Assembly (NCBI RefSeq): GCF_900105455.1
Contig: NZ_FNSF01000005.1
Location: 620,001 to 684,000 of the forward strand
DNA length: 64,000 nt
Direction: 5' to 3'
Origin: Tenacibaculum sp. MAR_2009_124
GTDB lineage: Bacteria; Bacteroidota; Bacteroidia; Flavobacteriales; Flavobacteriaceae
The translations under genes were made by a program, and so were the position numbers. The notes beneath the pieces were generated by a model, which saw only the letters and a program-made list of their open reading frames with translations, did not search any database and was not told where the DNA came from. Positions within the stretch are counted from its first letter, which is position 1, and every line of letters starts with the position of its first letter. Of this stretch, positions 43,530 to 53,765 are shown in pieces.

Positions 43530-45111
43530 TATTTTTGTTATTGTTTCTTCTTTTATTATTGTTATTATTTCTTCTTCTCTCGTTGTTATTGTTTTGTGGT
43601 TTTTTCTCCTTGTTTTCAGCCTTTGGAGTTGTGTTCTGTTTTAGTTCCGACCTTTGTTTATTGTTATTGTTATTTCTTCTTCTCTTATTGGTATTATTTT
43701 GCGGCTTATTATCCTTACTTTCGGGTTTTATCGTTGTATTCTTTTTTGGTTCCGCCTTTTGATTATTATTGTTGTTATTTTTTCTTCTTTTATTGTTATT
43801 GTTTTGCGGTTTATTGCTATTCTGAGCTCCTTTTTTAGGAGTTTGTTGATTCGGTTTTCTACCTTGATTGTTGCTATTCCCTCCTTTTTTATTTTGAGGC
43901 TTTTTACCATCAACTTTTTGAGTTCTTCCTTGATCTTTAGCCTTGTTACTTGGCTGTTGTTTATTATTTCCTCCTTTTTTTGATCTTTTCCTATTTCTTC
44001 TTGGTTTTTTCGGAGTATCGAATCTTGTTAAACTGTCTTGACCTACAACATTTTCAAAATCTTGTTTAGGCTCTTCTATTACTTCTAATTCATATTCCTC
44101 GAGTGGAGAACCTAATTCATCTGCCTCATTTAATTCAATGATTTCTTGAACTTGATCTAAAGACAACTTAAACCACTTATAACTTTCTTCTTTATAAGTA
44201 TACCAAAGCAATTCTTTAAAAATATCCATCTTCACAAAAATGGCCTCTCCTTTTTCGGTTTTTAACACCAAATCTTGCTTTGGAAACTGTTTTAACGCGT
44301 CTAAATAAGAATCTAATTCAAAATTTAAACAGCATTTTAATTTACCACATTGCCCTGCTAATTTTAATGGGTTAAGTGATAACTGTTGATATCTTGCTGA
44401 AGCTGTATTTACCTTTCTAAAATCGGTTAGCCAGGTAGAGCAGCATAACTCTCTACCACAAGAACCTACACCACCTAATCTGGCAGCTTCTTGTCTCATT
44501 CCAACCTGTTTCATTTCTACTCGGATAGAAAAAGCACTCGCTAAATCTCTAATTAATTGACGAAAATCAACACGATCATCTGCTGTGTAGTAAAAAGTTG
44601 CTTTTGTTCCATCTCCCTGATATTCTACATCAGAAAGTTTCATTTTTAAGCCCAACTTCCCTATAATTTCTCTTCCTCTACGTTGTGTTTCTTTTTCGCG
44701 TTCTCTTGCCGATTGCCAAACATCAATATCTTTTTGTGAAGCCTTTCGGTATATCTTCTTTACATCCTCGCTATCGGCACTTATTTTTCTCTTTCTCATC
44801 TGAACTTTTACAAGTTCACCTGCTAAAGATACTATACCAACGTCATGCCCAGAAGAGCCTTCCACCGCTACTGCGTCTCCCATTGAGACACTTAGCTTCT
44901 CTGCGTTTCTATAAAAATGTTTTCTTCCGTTTTTAAAACGAACCTCGTATATATTAAATGGAGCTTCACCCGTAGGTAAAGTCATATTTGATAACCAATC
45001 AAAAACAGCTAATTTTGTTCCACTACTACATGATCCTGTGGCACAATTCCCATTGCTTTTGCAACCATTTGGGACACCGCTTTTGTTAGTTGAGCAACTG
45101 CTACAACCCAT
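43504..45111 (-). CDS. ricT: RicT/PSP1-family protein with long Asn/Lys-rich tail
   Basis: 535 residues. An N-terminal Cys cluster (MGCSSCSTNKSGVPNGCKSN) is followed by the PSP1 domain (about 45-300) with the iron-sulphur-type cysteines CGRELCCSTWL and CGKLKCCLNFEL. RicT with partners influences RNA processing in Bacillus. Residues about 370-535 are low complexity, made of Lys, Asn, Gln and Arg with repeated units such as KPQNNNNKRRKNNNN. This tail is highly basic and may bind RNA. Its coding is confirmed by an undisturbed frame, and several long shadow frames over this region are artefacts of the repeats. Confidence 0.85.
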   Translation of the reverse strand: MGCSSCSTNKSGVPNGCKSNGNCATGSCSSGTKLAVFDWLSNMTLPTGEAPFNIYEVRFKNGRKHFYRNAEKLSVSMGDAVAVEGSSGHDVGIVSLAGELVKVQMRKRKISADSEDVKKIYRKASQKDIDVWQSAREREKETQRRGREIIGKLGLKMKLSDVEYQGDGTKATFYYTADDRVDFRQLIRDLASAFSIRVEMKQVGMRQEAARLGGVGSCGRELCCSTWLTDFRKVNTASARYQQLSLNPLKLAGQCGKLKCCLNFELDSYLDALKQFPKQDLVLKTEKGEAIFVKMDIFKELLWYTYKEESYKWFKLSLDQVQEIIELNEADELGSPLEEYELEVIEEPKQDFENVVGQDSLTRFDTPKKPRRNRKRSKKGGNNKQQPSNKAKDQGRTQKVDGKKPQNKKGGNSNNQGRKPNQQTPKKGAQNSNKPQNNNNKRRKNNNNNNQKAEPKKNTTIKPESKDNKPQNNTNKRRRNNNNNKQRSELKQNTTPKAENKEKKPQNNNNERRRNNNNNKRRNNNKNNAENDKQK

Positions 45112-45412
45112 AATTTATGTTTATATTTTTACCAACACTTCTTAAATCTGAACACATTCAGTATCAAGAAATGCCTGCATTTTGTTGATTTTAAGTTATT
45201 TATTTTTCCTTCTTGAATATTTTCTTAATCAGTAAAGATACATATTCTTAATCAATGTAAAAATTGAATTTTCTCATTGATTAGCAAGTTAAAATTTATA
45301 GATTTTGCAAAAAACACAATTAATTACAACACATATATCATTAAACACAACTAAAAAACATTAATTTAGCAAAAATTGAATACAATTATTAACTTTTTAC
45401 CTTTCTAACAGA

Positions 45413-46627
45413 ATGAAAAAAACAAATTTGAAAGTAGCTGCTCTGATGATTTTTGGAGCAATTTTTATTGGGTGTAATGACCAAGACACATTAAACAGCC
45501 CTTCTGATGAAAATGCAATTGATAATGAAGCTAAAACCATTAGCAATCAATACATTATCACATTAAAAAAAGGAACTTTAAGCCAACCTTCTTCCAGAGG
45601 TAGCAAAAGAGCCTACAACGCGTCTATTGAAACGCTTAAAAGTGAAGTAAGCAATAAATTCCAAACGCTAAAAATCGAGAATGACAACATTAAAGCGACC
45701 TTCGGATATGCCTTAGAAGGGTTTGTAGCGAAATTAACAAAAGCACAGATTGAGGAGTTAAAAAATGATCCAAGAGTCAAAAGAATTGAAGAAGACTACA
45801 TGATTACCTTGGCACCGAAAAAAGGTAAGCCAGGAGGTGGTGGTGGAAGTACTCCACAAGAAACTCCTTGGGGTATTACACGAGTAGGAGGTGCTGCTAG
45901 CGGAGTTGGTAAAACGGCATGGATCATAGACTCTGGGATAGATTTAGACCACCCAGACTTAAACGTTGATACTGGCAGAAGCAGAACCTTCGTAACATCA
46001 GGAAAAGATGCTAGATCAGCCGATGATGGAAACGGACATGGTTCACATGTTGCTGGAACCGTTGGTGCACTTGACAATAGCATAGGTGTAATCGGGGTAG
46101 CTCCAGGCGCTAATTTAGTTGCTTTAAAGGTACTTGACAGTAGAGGTAGTGGACAATTTTCTTGGACTGTACAAGCTCTTGACTACGTAGCTGCTAACGG
46201 AAGCGCAGGTGACGCTGTAAACATGAGTTTAGGACCAAGATCAAGATACACTGACTCAGCAGTTGATCAAGCTACACTAAATGTAGCCTCTTCTGGTATT
46301 AACATTGCTATAGCAGCTGGTAACTCAGATGACGATTGTTCTTTTTACTCTCCAGCAAGAGTTAATCATCCAAATGTTTACACAATATCAAATATGACAA
46401 TTAACGAAGTGCTAGCTTCATCTTCAAACTATGGAGACCCTGTAGATTATGCAGCACCTGGAACTTCGATTAAATCTACTTGGAAAAGTGGAGGTTATAA
46501 CACCATTAGCGGAACATCAATGGCTTCGCCCCACGTTTGTGGACTTCTATTAACAGGTGGTGTTAGTGGTGATGGGTTTGTTCAGGATAAAGACAATGAC
46601 CCTGACCCTATCGCTATTAGAAAATAG
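45413..46627 (+). CDS. Subtilisin-like serine protease lipoprotein
   Basis: 404 residues. The lipobox IFIGCNDQD puts Cys21 as the lipidated residue. An inhibitor-I9 prodomain spans about 45-125 (NQYIITLKKGT to RVKRIEEDYMI), then a Gly-rich linker (KPGGGGGSTP) leads to the S8 domain with Asp173 (IIDSGIDLDH), His209 (GNGHGSHVAGT), Asn304 (AAGNS) and Ser369 (SGTSMASPHVCG). It belongs to the proteinase K-like group. It ends without a T9SS tail, so it is exported by Sec and anchored by lipid. The last residues (DKDNDPDPIAIRK) look like a calcium-type acidic loop. Confidence 0.92.
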   Translation: MKKTNLKVAALMIFGAIFIGCNDQDTLNSPSDENAIDNEAKTISNQYIITLKKGTLSQPSSRGSKRAYNASIETLKSEVSNKFQTLKIENDNIKATFGYALEGFVAKLTKAQIEELKNDPRVKRIEEDYMITLAPKKGKPGGGGGSTPQETPWGITRVGGAASGVGKTAWIIDSGIDLDHPDLNVDTGRSRTFVTSGKDARSADDGNGHGSHVAGTVGALDNSIGVIGVAPGANLVALKVLDSRGSGQFSWTVQALDYVAANGSAGDAVNMSLGPRSRYTDSAVDQATLNVASSGINIAIAAGNSDDDCSFYSPARVNHPNVYTISNMTINEVLASSSNYGDPVDYAAPGTSIKSTWKSGGYNTISGTSMASPHVCGLLLTGGVSGDGFVQDKDNDPDPIAIRK

Positions 46628-46670
46628 CCCTATTTATTTTTGTTTCGAAACGAGGCATCTTATACAATAA

Positions 46671-46713
46671 AAAAACCTCACGTGTTAGTTTTAAACTAAT
46701 TCATGAGGTTTTT
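46671..46713. terminator. Bidirectional terminator between subtilase and gdhA
   Basis: An extended hairpin with outer stem AAAACCTCA/TGAGGTTTT and inner stem TTAGTTT/AAACTAA separated by small bulges. A-run before and T-run after serve both convergent genes. Confidence 0.82.
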
Positions 46714-46743
46714 CTTTCTATTTATAACGCTAAGGAAAGTAAT

Positions 46744-48167
<1,424 letters not shown>

Positions 48168-48245
48168 TTTTTTTGTTTATTTTAATGTATTCTACAACGT
48201 TTTCGTTATTCCTTAAAATCCCATGATTTTTTAACTAAAAAACCG

Positions 48246-48253
48246 TAAATTTG
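48246..48253 (+). promoter_or_regulatory. Promoter -7 box for pheS
   Basis: TAAATTTG fits TAnnTTTG and ends 27 bp before the pheS ATG. No TTG at the ideal distance. Confidence 0.45.
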
Positions 48254-48280
48254 CCACTTAATTTTTGTGATTAATACATA

Positions 48281-49300
48281 ATGTTAGATAAGGTAAAGGA
48301 ACTAATAGGGGACGTTAAGACGTTTCAAGCTACATCTAAAGAAGAAATAGAGGCTTTTCGAATTAAATATTTAGGAAGTAAAGGATTATTAAAGGATCTT
48401 TTTGCTGAGTTTAAAAATGTTGATGCGGAATTGCGTAAAGACTTTGGACAGGCCTTGAATAATTTGAAAAACTCTGCTGAAGCTAAGGTTACCGAATTAA
48501 ATGAAGCTATTGAGAGTGCTATAGAGGATAAAGGTAAGTACGGTGATTTAACCAGACCTGCTGAACCTATTGAGTTAGGATCTCGTCATCCAATTTCAAT
48601 TGTTAAAAACCAAATTATTGAGGTTTTTAACCGAATTGGTTTTACCGTTTCAGAAGGGCCAGAGATTGAAGATGATTGGCATAATTTTACGGCTTTAAAC
48701 TTACCCGAATACCACCCAGCACGTGATATGCAGGATACTTTTTTCATTGAAAAAAATCCAGATACTTTATTAAGAACTCATACCTCATCAGTTCAGGTGC
48801 GTTATATGGAAAATAACGAACCTCCTATTCGAACTATTTCTCCAGGTAGAGTGTTCCGTAATGAAGATATTTCTGCACGTGCTCACTGTATTTTTCACCA
48901 AGTTGAAGGATTATATATTGACACTGATGTTTCTTTTGCCGATTTAAAACAAACATTATTGTATTTCACGAAAGAAATGTTTGGAAAATCTAAGATCCGT
49001 TTACGTCCGTCATACTTTCCATTTACCGAACCAAGTGCTGAAGTTGATATTTACTGGGGACTAGAAACAGAAACAGATTATAGAATTACCAAAGGAACTG
49101 GATGGTTAGAAATTATGGGCTGTGGAATGGTAGATCCGAATGTTTTGAAGAACTGTAATATTGATCCTACTAAATATTCTGGGTATGCTTTTGGAATGGG
49201 TATTGAGCGAATTGCCATGCTTTTATATCAAATTCCTGATATTAGAATGTTTTACGAGAATGATAAACGATTTTTAGATCAGTTTAAATCTGTTATTTAA
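48281..49300 (+). CDS. pheS: Phenylalanyl-tRNA synthetase alpha subunit
   Basis: 339 residues. N-terminal coiled coil for tRNA binding, then the class II core: motif 1 region [19 protein letters not shown], motif 2 [20 protein letters not shown] and [10 protein letters not shown], and motif 3 [20 protein letters not shown]. It charges tRNA-Phe together with PheT, which is not in this window. Separated genes for the two subunits are common in Bacteroidetes. Confidence 0.96.
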   Translation: MLDKVKELIGDVKTFQATSKEEIEAFRIKYLGSKGLLKDLFAEFKNVDAELRKDFGQALNNLKNSAEAKVTELNEAIESAIEDKGKYGDLTRPAEPIELGSRHPISIVKNQIIEVFNRIGFTVSEGPEIEDDWHNFTALNLPEYHPARDMQDTFFIEKNPDTLLRTHTSSVQVRYMENNEPPIRTISPGRVFRNEDISARAHCIFHQVEGLYIDTDVSFADLKQTLLYFTKEMFGKSKIRLRPSYFPFTEPSAEVDIYWGLETETDYRITKGTGWLEIMGCGMVDPNVLKNCNIDPTKYSGYAFGMGIERIAMLLYQIPDIRMFYENDKRFLDQFKSVI

Positions 49301-49413
49301 TACAAAAACTATTTGTAAGAGCTCAATTCTCTCTCAAGTTTTACAACATATTAAAATAAGGTTGCGAAGCTATCATGCTTTGCAACTTTTTTTATAAAAA
49401 ACAACCTAAACCG

Positions 49414-49809
49414 ATGAAAAAAGATATTCATATTCCAAAAGTAACCGATATTGAAATGGCCATTGCCCTAGAGTACAATGAAGCTCATAATGTTGATGAG
49501 TGGATTGTTTATCTGATTAATAAAAAAGAAACTCCATTGGAAATGGTTGTTATCGTTTCTCAAGGATTTTCAGAAACAAAAACCACTTCTGTATTCAGAA
49601 AGAAAATAGATTTACTACCTGGACAATCTTCAGCTAAAATAGAATTAATTCAACCCGAACTATTTGCTCTAGACAATAGGTTTCAAGTGACCTTTTTTGA
49701 AAACAATACGCTTTATGATAAAACCTTTTTGTTTAAAAAAGATACGATAAAAGAAAATAACCTAAGTAATATAAAAGAACTCAACAAACAAGGCATTGTT
49801 TGTAAGTAA
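49414..49809 (+). CDS. Conserved hypothetical protein downstream of pheS
   Basis: 131 residues from MKKDIHIPKVTDIEMAIALE; a start 13 codons earlier is possible but less likely. The sequence is beta-rich and soluble (WIVYLINKKETPLEMVVIVS; FQVTFFENNTLYDKTFLFKK). The same gene often follows pheS in flavobacteria, as I recall, but its function is not known. Its natural terminator has been split by the IS element that follows. Confidence 0.65.
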   Translation: MKKDIHIPKVTDIEMAIALEYNEAHNVDEWIVYLINKKETPLEMVVIVSQGFSETKTTSVFRKKIDLLPGQSSAKIELIQPELFALDNRFQVTFFENNTLYDKTFLFKKDTIKENNLSNIKELNKQGIVCK

Positions 49810-49821
49810 TATCACGAATAT

Positions 49822-49840
49822 AAAAGAGCGAGTTTTTAAC
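49822..49840 (+). terminator. Left half of an intrinsic terminator disrupted by the IS
   Basis: AAAAGAGCGAG at 49822-49832 plus the target duplication AGTTTTTAAC form the 5' arm and loop. The matching 3' arm TCGCTCTTTTT is at 51251-51261. Without the IS the sequence would be a hairpin of AAAAGAGCGAGTT and AACTCGCTCTTTT around TTT, between the convergent genes at 49414 and 51300. Confidence 0.75.
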
Positions 49841-49848
49841 CAGTCATG

Positions 49849-49877
49849 GTCGGAAGATTTTTCTTCCGACTTTTTTT
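49849..49877 (+). terminator. Terminator hairpin inside the left IS end
   Basis: GTCGGAAGA/TCTTCCGAC (9 bp, loop TTTT) followed by T7 is a textbook intrinsic terminator. It lies between the upstream gene and the transposase and would stop outside transcripts from entering the transposase gene. Confidence 0.8.
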
Positions 49878-49984
49878 GTTTCTAAGAAATAAAAAAAAAA
49901 TTATTTTAACCTGCTGTTTTTCAGTTGTTTAACTTGTTTTTGAGTATTGTTTTTTGTATCTTATATACTGATAATTAAGCTATT

Positions 49985-51205
49985 ATGTCAGTATTTAAAG
50001 ATCATAAAATATCCGTAAAAGAATTATTAGGTATTATTCCAGAAGCTCTTTTATCTAAATTATCATCCACAACTAATGTGGATTATTACACCAAAGTGCT
50101 TCATGGTAAAAAAATGTTTTATTTGTTGCTTTATGGTATTGTAGAAAACGAAAAATTAAGTCAACGTACCTTAGAAGATACTTTTAATGATTCTCTGTTT
50201 AAAACTCTTTTCAATTTAGATAAATCAGAATCCATCAGAAGAAGTTCTATCTCAGAAAGGTTATCTAAAATTGATTCCGATTATTTCGCTCAAATATATC
50301 AATGCATTTATAGCCAGTTTCACGATGCTTATCCAATGACTTCTAATAACGAAAAACATCAATTAGTTCATGTGGATAGCTCGATGGTTAGTGAAGCTGC
50401 TAGTAAATTATTAGAAGGAATTGATCATAAAAATGGTAAGAAATCTGTTAAATATACTATTACCTTTGATGGTTTATTGCCTTGTGAGTTTAAAGTGTTT
50501 ACAGAACCTAAGTATTCCAGTGAAGATATGGCTTTGCCTGAAGTTATAATGGATCATGTAAAACAACACAAAAATCATAAAAATATTTACGTCATTGATA
50601 GAGGTCTTCAATCTACCAGAACCATGAAAGATTTTAGTGGTAATGATATTTATTTTATTGCTAGAGCAAAAGAAAATAGAAAATATGTAGAATTGGAATC
50701 TTTACTCGATAAAAATCAAAACTCTGACCTAGGAGAGTTAAGCCTTATAAAAGATAGTAAAGTATATCTGTATACTGGTAAAGCTATAAATAATAAGAGA
50801 GGAAATATTCACTATAAACAAGAGTTAGTAAAGACTCCTTTACGTTTGATTGTTGCAAAAACAAAAACTGAAGATCACAAAGAATTTTGTTTTATTTCTA
50901 ATCAATTTGATCTCTCTGCTAAGGAAATTACGCAAGCCTATAGAAAGAGATGGGATATTGAGGTCTTTTTTCGCTTTATAAAGCAAGAACTAAATGTAAG
51001 TCACTTAGTATCTTTGAATAAAAACGGAATCAAAGTAGTTCTATATATGACTTTAATTGTAGCAATGTTAATAGCAATCTATAAAAAAGCTAACAATATT
51101 GGGTATAAAACGGCTAAAAGAAGGTTTAAAATGGAACTCAGAAATTTAGCCATTGCTATGATTGTGGTAATTTGTGATGGAAATTTAGATCATTTTGAAA
51201 CTTAA
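49985..51205 (+). CDS. IS4-family DDE transposase
   Basis: 406 residues. Catalytic residues: Asp131 (HVDSSMV), Asp205 (YVIDRGLQS) and Glu326 within the Y-(2)-R-(3)-E-(6)-K signature formed by Tyr319, Arg322, Glu326 and Lys333 (AYRKRWDIEVFFRFIK). The frame is intact from ATG to stop, so the element should be active. An N-terminal helix-rich DNA-binding region occupies the first 100 residues. Confidence 0.93.
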   Translation: MSVFKDHKISVKELLGIIPEALLSKLSSTTNVDYYTKVLHGKKMFYLLLYGIVENEKLSQRTLEDTFNDSLFKTLFNLDKSESIRRSSISERLSKIDSDYFAQIYQCIYSQFHDAYPMTSNNEKHQLVHVDSSMVSEAASKLLEGIDHKNGKKSVKYTITFDGLLPCEFKVFTEPKYSSEDMALPEVIMDHVKQHKNHKNIYVIDRGLQSTRTMKDFSGNDIYFIARAKENRKYVELESLLDKNQNSDLGELSLIKDSKVYLYTGKAINNKRGNIHYKQELVKTPLRLIVAKTKTEDHKEFCFISNQFDLSAKEITQAYRKRWDIEVFFRFIKQELNVSHLVSLNKNGIKVVLYMTLIVAMLIAIYKKANNIGYKTAKRRFKMELRNLAIAMIVVICDGNLDHFET

Positions 51206-51212
51206 AAATAAA

Positions 51213-51234
51213 TGGTCGGAATTTCTTCCGACCA
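51213..51234 (+). repeat. Hairpin in right IS end
   Basis: TGGTCGGAA/TTCCGACCA, 9 bp with loop TTTC, overlaps the right inverted repeat, so the IR is also palindromic. It mirrors the left end. Confidence 0.75.
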
Positions 51235-51299
51235 TGACTGAGTTTTTAACTCGCTCTTTTTATTTACCATTTAAAATTGCTGGTATTATTATCTCTGCA

Positions 51300-52454
51300 T
51301 TACTTATGCTGTAAAGTACATGCTTTATTAATTTTTTCAACTTCTTGAATAAAGCTTTCAATATTGTTATATGCCCCTTCGAAAACATTTATTTGATTCA
51401 CCAAGTTTTCTATTGGCTGAAGTACCTTATCTGAAAACGAACTTAATTCTTCTGATAAATCGGACAGAATACTTAACCCTGGAATGGATGGTAAATGAAT
51501 GTTTAAATGCAAGGCCTTTAATATTGGATTCAACACGGCTCTCATTGCTTTGTTTAACAAATCCATTACGGGACCAATAACACTTAATCCACCCCTGATA
51601 ATTTGTTCAACACTAAATGAAAAATACACTGTATGCCACCCGCAAGGGTAAGGAACACCCCACTTATGACATATTTTAGGATACCCTCCATAAGGAACAC
51701 GTATTGTATGACTTAACGCACTTTTTACCGCATTTAATTGTGAAATTAAAGGGTTTAATACATTCATTACTGCATTTATTTGGTTTTGTAAACTTACCAA
51801 GCCCATCACCAAATGTTTTACATTTTCCGCTTCTTCTTGAGCGTCATTTATCGCATTTAGTATTTGAACTTGTATACTATCGAACTTCAAAACTGTTGGA
51901 TCAACCTTGCTTGAAGCATTATCTAACTGGCTTTCTAAACCAGATTTAATCGAAGATTCTGGCAATGCATTAATACAATGTATTGCACTTCCTAAAGTAG
52001 CAACAAATTGATTTTCAGCATTCATCAATTTCAGTAGGAGCTGGTCCAATTGGGCCACTTTTGGCTCCACTTTCTCAATTCCATTTCTAATTGGCCCTAC
52101 TACTTTTTCAACTTTGTTTGATACGGAAAGTGCCTCATCGATTGGTTCCTTAAAGGTACTCAGCACATTTTTAAGCTCAGATGCCTCGGCTCCAATTTCC
52201 GGAATAATTGAGACAACCTCTAGCAGCTCAACTGCCTCGTTTAACGCCGAATCTAAGTCGCTCAAAGTGGTGTTAATTTTTTTAGAAATGGTTAAATCTT
52301 TATCTATGATTTGCAATTCTTGATCTAACGCTTTTACATCTTCTTCTAATTTCGAAGTGTTAGACTCTGTGGTACTTACATCATGCATTAATTTGTTAGC
52401 TTGTTCCATACTCATGGTTACCCCATCAGTAATTTGTGGATTCACTGTAGACAT
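51300..52454 (-). CDS. Unusual helical protein with a Cys-bearing central insert
   Basis: 384 residues and no signal peptide. Residues 1-230 are amphipathic helices rich in Leu, Ile, Val, Asn and Ser with coiled-coil character (EEDVKALDQELQIIDKDLTI; SALNEAVELLEVVSIIPEIG). Residues about 248-282 form a compact aromatic, Pro- and Cys-bearing insert (VPYGGYPKICHKWGVPYPCG). Residues about 285-384 return to amphipathic helix with hydrophobic stretches (GLSVIGPVMDLLNKAMRAVL). The helix-insert-helix plan recalls alpha-helical pore-forming toxins of the ClyA/HBL type or tape-like proteins, but I see no diagnostic motif, so the function is unassigned. The 3' end faces the IS-disrupted terminator. Confidence 0.65.
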   Translation of the reverse strand: MSTVNPQITDGVTMSMEQANKLMHDVSTTESNTSKLEEDVKALDQELQIIDKDLTISKKINTTLSDLDSALNEAVELLEVVSIIPEIGAEASELKNVLSTFKEPIDEALSVSNKVEKVVGPIRNGIEKVEPKVAQLDQLLLKLMNAENQFVATLGSAIHCINALPESSIKSGLESQLDNASSKVDPTVLKFDSIQVQILNAINDAQEEAENVKHLVMGLVSLQNQINAVMNVLNPLISQLNAVKSALSHTIRVPYGGYPKICHKWGVPYPCGWHTVYFSFSVEQIIRGGLSVIGPVMDLLNKAMRAVLNPILKALHLNIHLPSIPGLSILSDLSEELSSFSDKVLQPIENLVNQINVFEGAYNNIESFIQEVEKINKACTLQHK

Positions 52455-52804
52455 AATTTTTTAGTTTTTATTATGGTTAATTAATAAACTCTCAAAAGGG
52501 AGCAATCTAGAAGGAAATACAAACCCAAGTTCGAAATTTTCTAGAATCACAGAAGAAAAAAAACCTTAAAAGCAGCAAATCAAGACCTAAGCGTACACAA
52601 AACACCCTTAACAGGATTTAAAAAAGAACAAAATACATCTAAAAAAAAAGGGGTACTCTTTCGAATACCCCTTTCCAAAATTATACATTTGAAAATGTTC
52701 CCTTTAAACAACTATACAAAACATTTGTATATTTTTCATCCTAAGCATACTCATTAAATTCAATTGTATAATCTAAAAACTAAAACCTATTATTATCACT
52801 TTAA
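52455..52804. other. 350-bp spacer
   Basis: Very AT-rich. It holds the terminator at 52641-52674 for the cupredoxin-like gene and otherwise nothing that looks coding. The promoter of the gene at 52454 must lie in the left part, but no clear box is seen. Confidence 0.4.
52641..52674 (-). terminator. Terminator downstream of the cupredoxin-like gene
   Basis: AAAGGGGTA/TACCCCTTT stem around CTCTTTCGAA with nine A's on the plus strand, giving a T-run on the minus strand. It lies 130 bp after the gene's stop codon. Confidence 0.75.
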
Positions 52805-53167
52805 TTATTTAACAGTAAGCGTATACTGTGGCGTTGGATTTAAGGGGCAAAAGTAAACGTATTTCCCTTTTTTTAGAGTTACTTCTTTTGTTTTAGATTT
52901 CCCATTTTTTTTCACTAAAGAAGTAACATATGCGTTTTTGATATGATTAGCTTGATCAGTTTTTCCTTCTGGAGCCAATACAAACCCTACATCACGTCCT
53001 ACCTCATTATTTGCTATCTCAAAAACATACGTTCCTTCTGAAAGTGTTATTGATTTTTGAGTAAACTCTCCTTCTGTCTGTTCAAGAGCCACTGTTTTCA
53101 CTTTTTGTGCATTTCCTTGGAATGCAAATCCTACCAATAAAACTAATGTTGCTATTATTTTTCTCAT
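52805..53167 (-). CDS. Secreted cupredoxin-like protein
   Basis: 120 residues: signal peptide (MRKIIATLVLLVGFAFQGNA), then a Greek-key beta domain with VALEQTEGEFTQKSITLSEG, TYVFEIANNEVGRDVGFVLA and the C-terminal KGKYVYFCPLNPTPQYTLTV. The layout is that of small blue-copper-type domains, with the Cys of the C-terminal ligand loop present. The His normally following the Cys is replaced by Pro/Asn/Gln, so type-1 copper binding is doubtful. It is the last gene before a 30-bp gap to the AhpD-like gene. Confidence 0.65.
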   Translation of the reverse strand: MRKIIATLVLLVGFAFQGNAQKVKTVALEQTEGEFTQKSITLSEGTYVFEIANNEVGRDVGFVLAPEGKTDQANHIKNAYVTSLVKKNGKSKTKEVTLKKGKYVYFCPLNPTPQYTLTVK

Positions 53168-53196
53168 TTCTATTTATGTATTTATATAGTATTCTA

Positions 53197-53754
53197 TTAT
53201 GCGTTTACCGCATACTTTCCTGCCTCTACTTTAGGGAAATCAATTTCTGTTTCAGCAATATGATTTACATAGTTTGTTAACGTGTTTGCTACTACGTTTA
53301 ACACTATCTCTAAAACATCTCCATCATTATAACCAGCATCTTTTACCGCTTTTAATTCCTCTGAAGTTACATTTCCTTTATTTTTTGTAACGCTTTGTGC
53401 AAACTGTAATCCTGCTTTTATTTTTTCATCAGAAGCTTCTCCTTTTCTATTGTTTTCAATTTCACCTTCCGATAAACCATTCATTTTACCAATAGCTGTA
53501 TGCGCTGATAAACAGTAGTTACACGTATTTTCTTCGGCGATAGCCAATGCTAACTGCTCTCTAAATTTGTTTGAGAAGTTCCCACTAGCAGTTAACTCTC
53601 CTAAGCTTAAATACGTTTGTAACGTTGCTGGTGAATTTCCAAACACCTTAATAAGATTAGGAATAAATCCTAATTTTTTATTTACTGCATCAAATAACTC
53701 TTTCGATTTTCCTGTAGTTGTTTCTGGGTCTAAAGTTTCTAATCTTGTACTCAT
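53197..53754 (-). CDS. Carboxymuconolactone decarboxylase/AhpD-like protein
   Basis: 185 residues. The AhpD-fold redox motif is EENTCNYCLSAHTAIGK, with CxxC and the downstream His. The N-terminal LGFIPNLIKVFGNSPATLQT is typical of peroxidase-related CMD proteins. It probably reduces organic hydroperoxides with a thiol donor. It is co-directional with the 36-residue CxxC protein upstream and the cupredoxin-like protein downstream. The AraC regulator is a likely controller (inference). Confidence 0.87.
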   Translation of the reverse strand: MSTRLETLDPETTTGKSKELFDAVNKKLGFIPNLIKVFGNSPATLQTYLSLGELTASGNFSNKFREQLALAIAEENTCNYCLSAHTAIGKMNGLSEGEIENNRKGEASDEKIKAGLQFAQSVTKNKGNVTSEELKAVKDAGYNDGDVLEIVLNVVANTLTNYVNHIAETEIDFPKVEAGKYAVNA

Positions 53755-53765
53755 AATTTTTAATT

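Larger units (their letters stand above)
49841..51240 (+). mobile_element. IS4-family insertion sequence, complete
   Basis: 1400 bp. The terminal inverted repeats are 17 bp (CAGTCATGGTCGGAAGA at 49841-49857 and its complement at 51224-51240). The flanks carry a perfect 10-bp direct duplication AGTTTTTAAC (49831-49840 and 51241-51250), within the size known for IS4 members. One transposase gene fills the element. Each end also contains a self-complementary hairpin: 49849-49870 at the left and 51213-51234 at the right. Confidence 0.93.

Noticed and set aside
43535..43983. Several long plus-strand hydrophobic frames
   Set aside because: They are the reverse reading of the Asn/Lys-rich tail of ricT (AAC/AAT/AAA codons read as Val/Phe/Leu).
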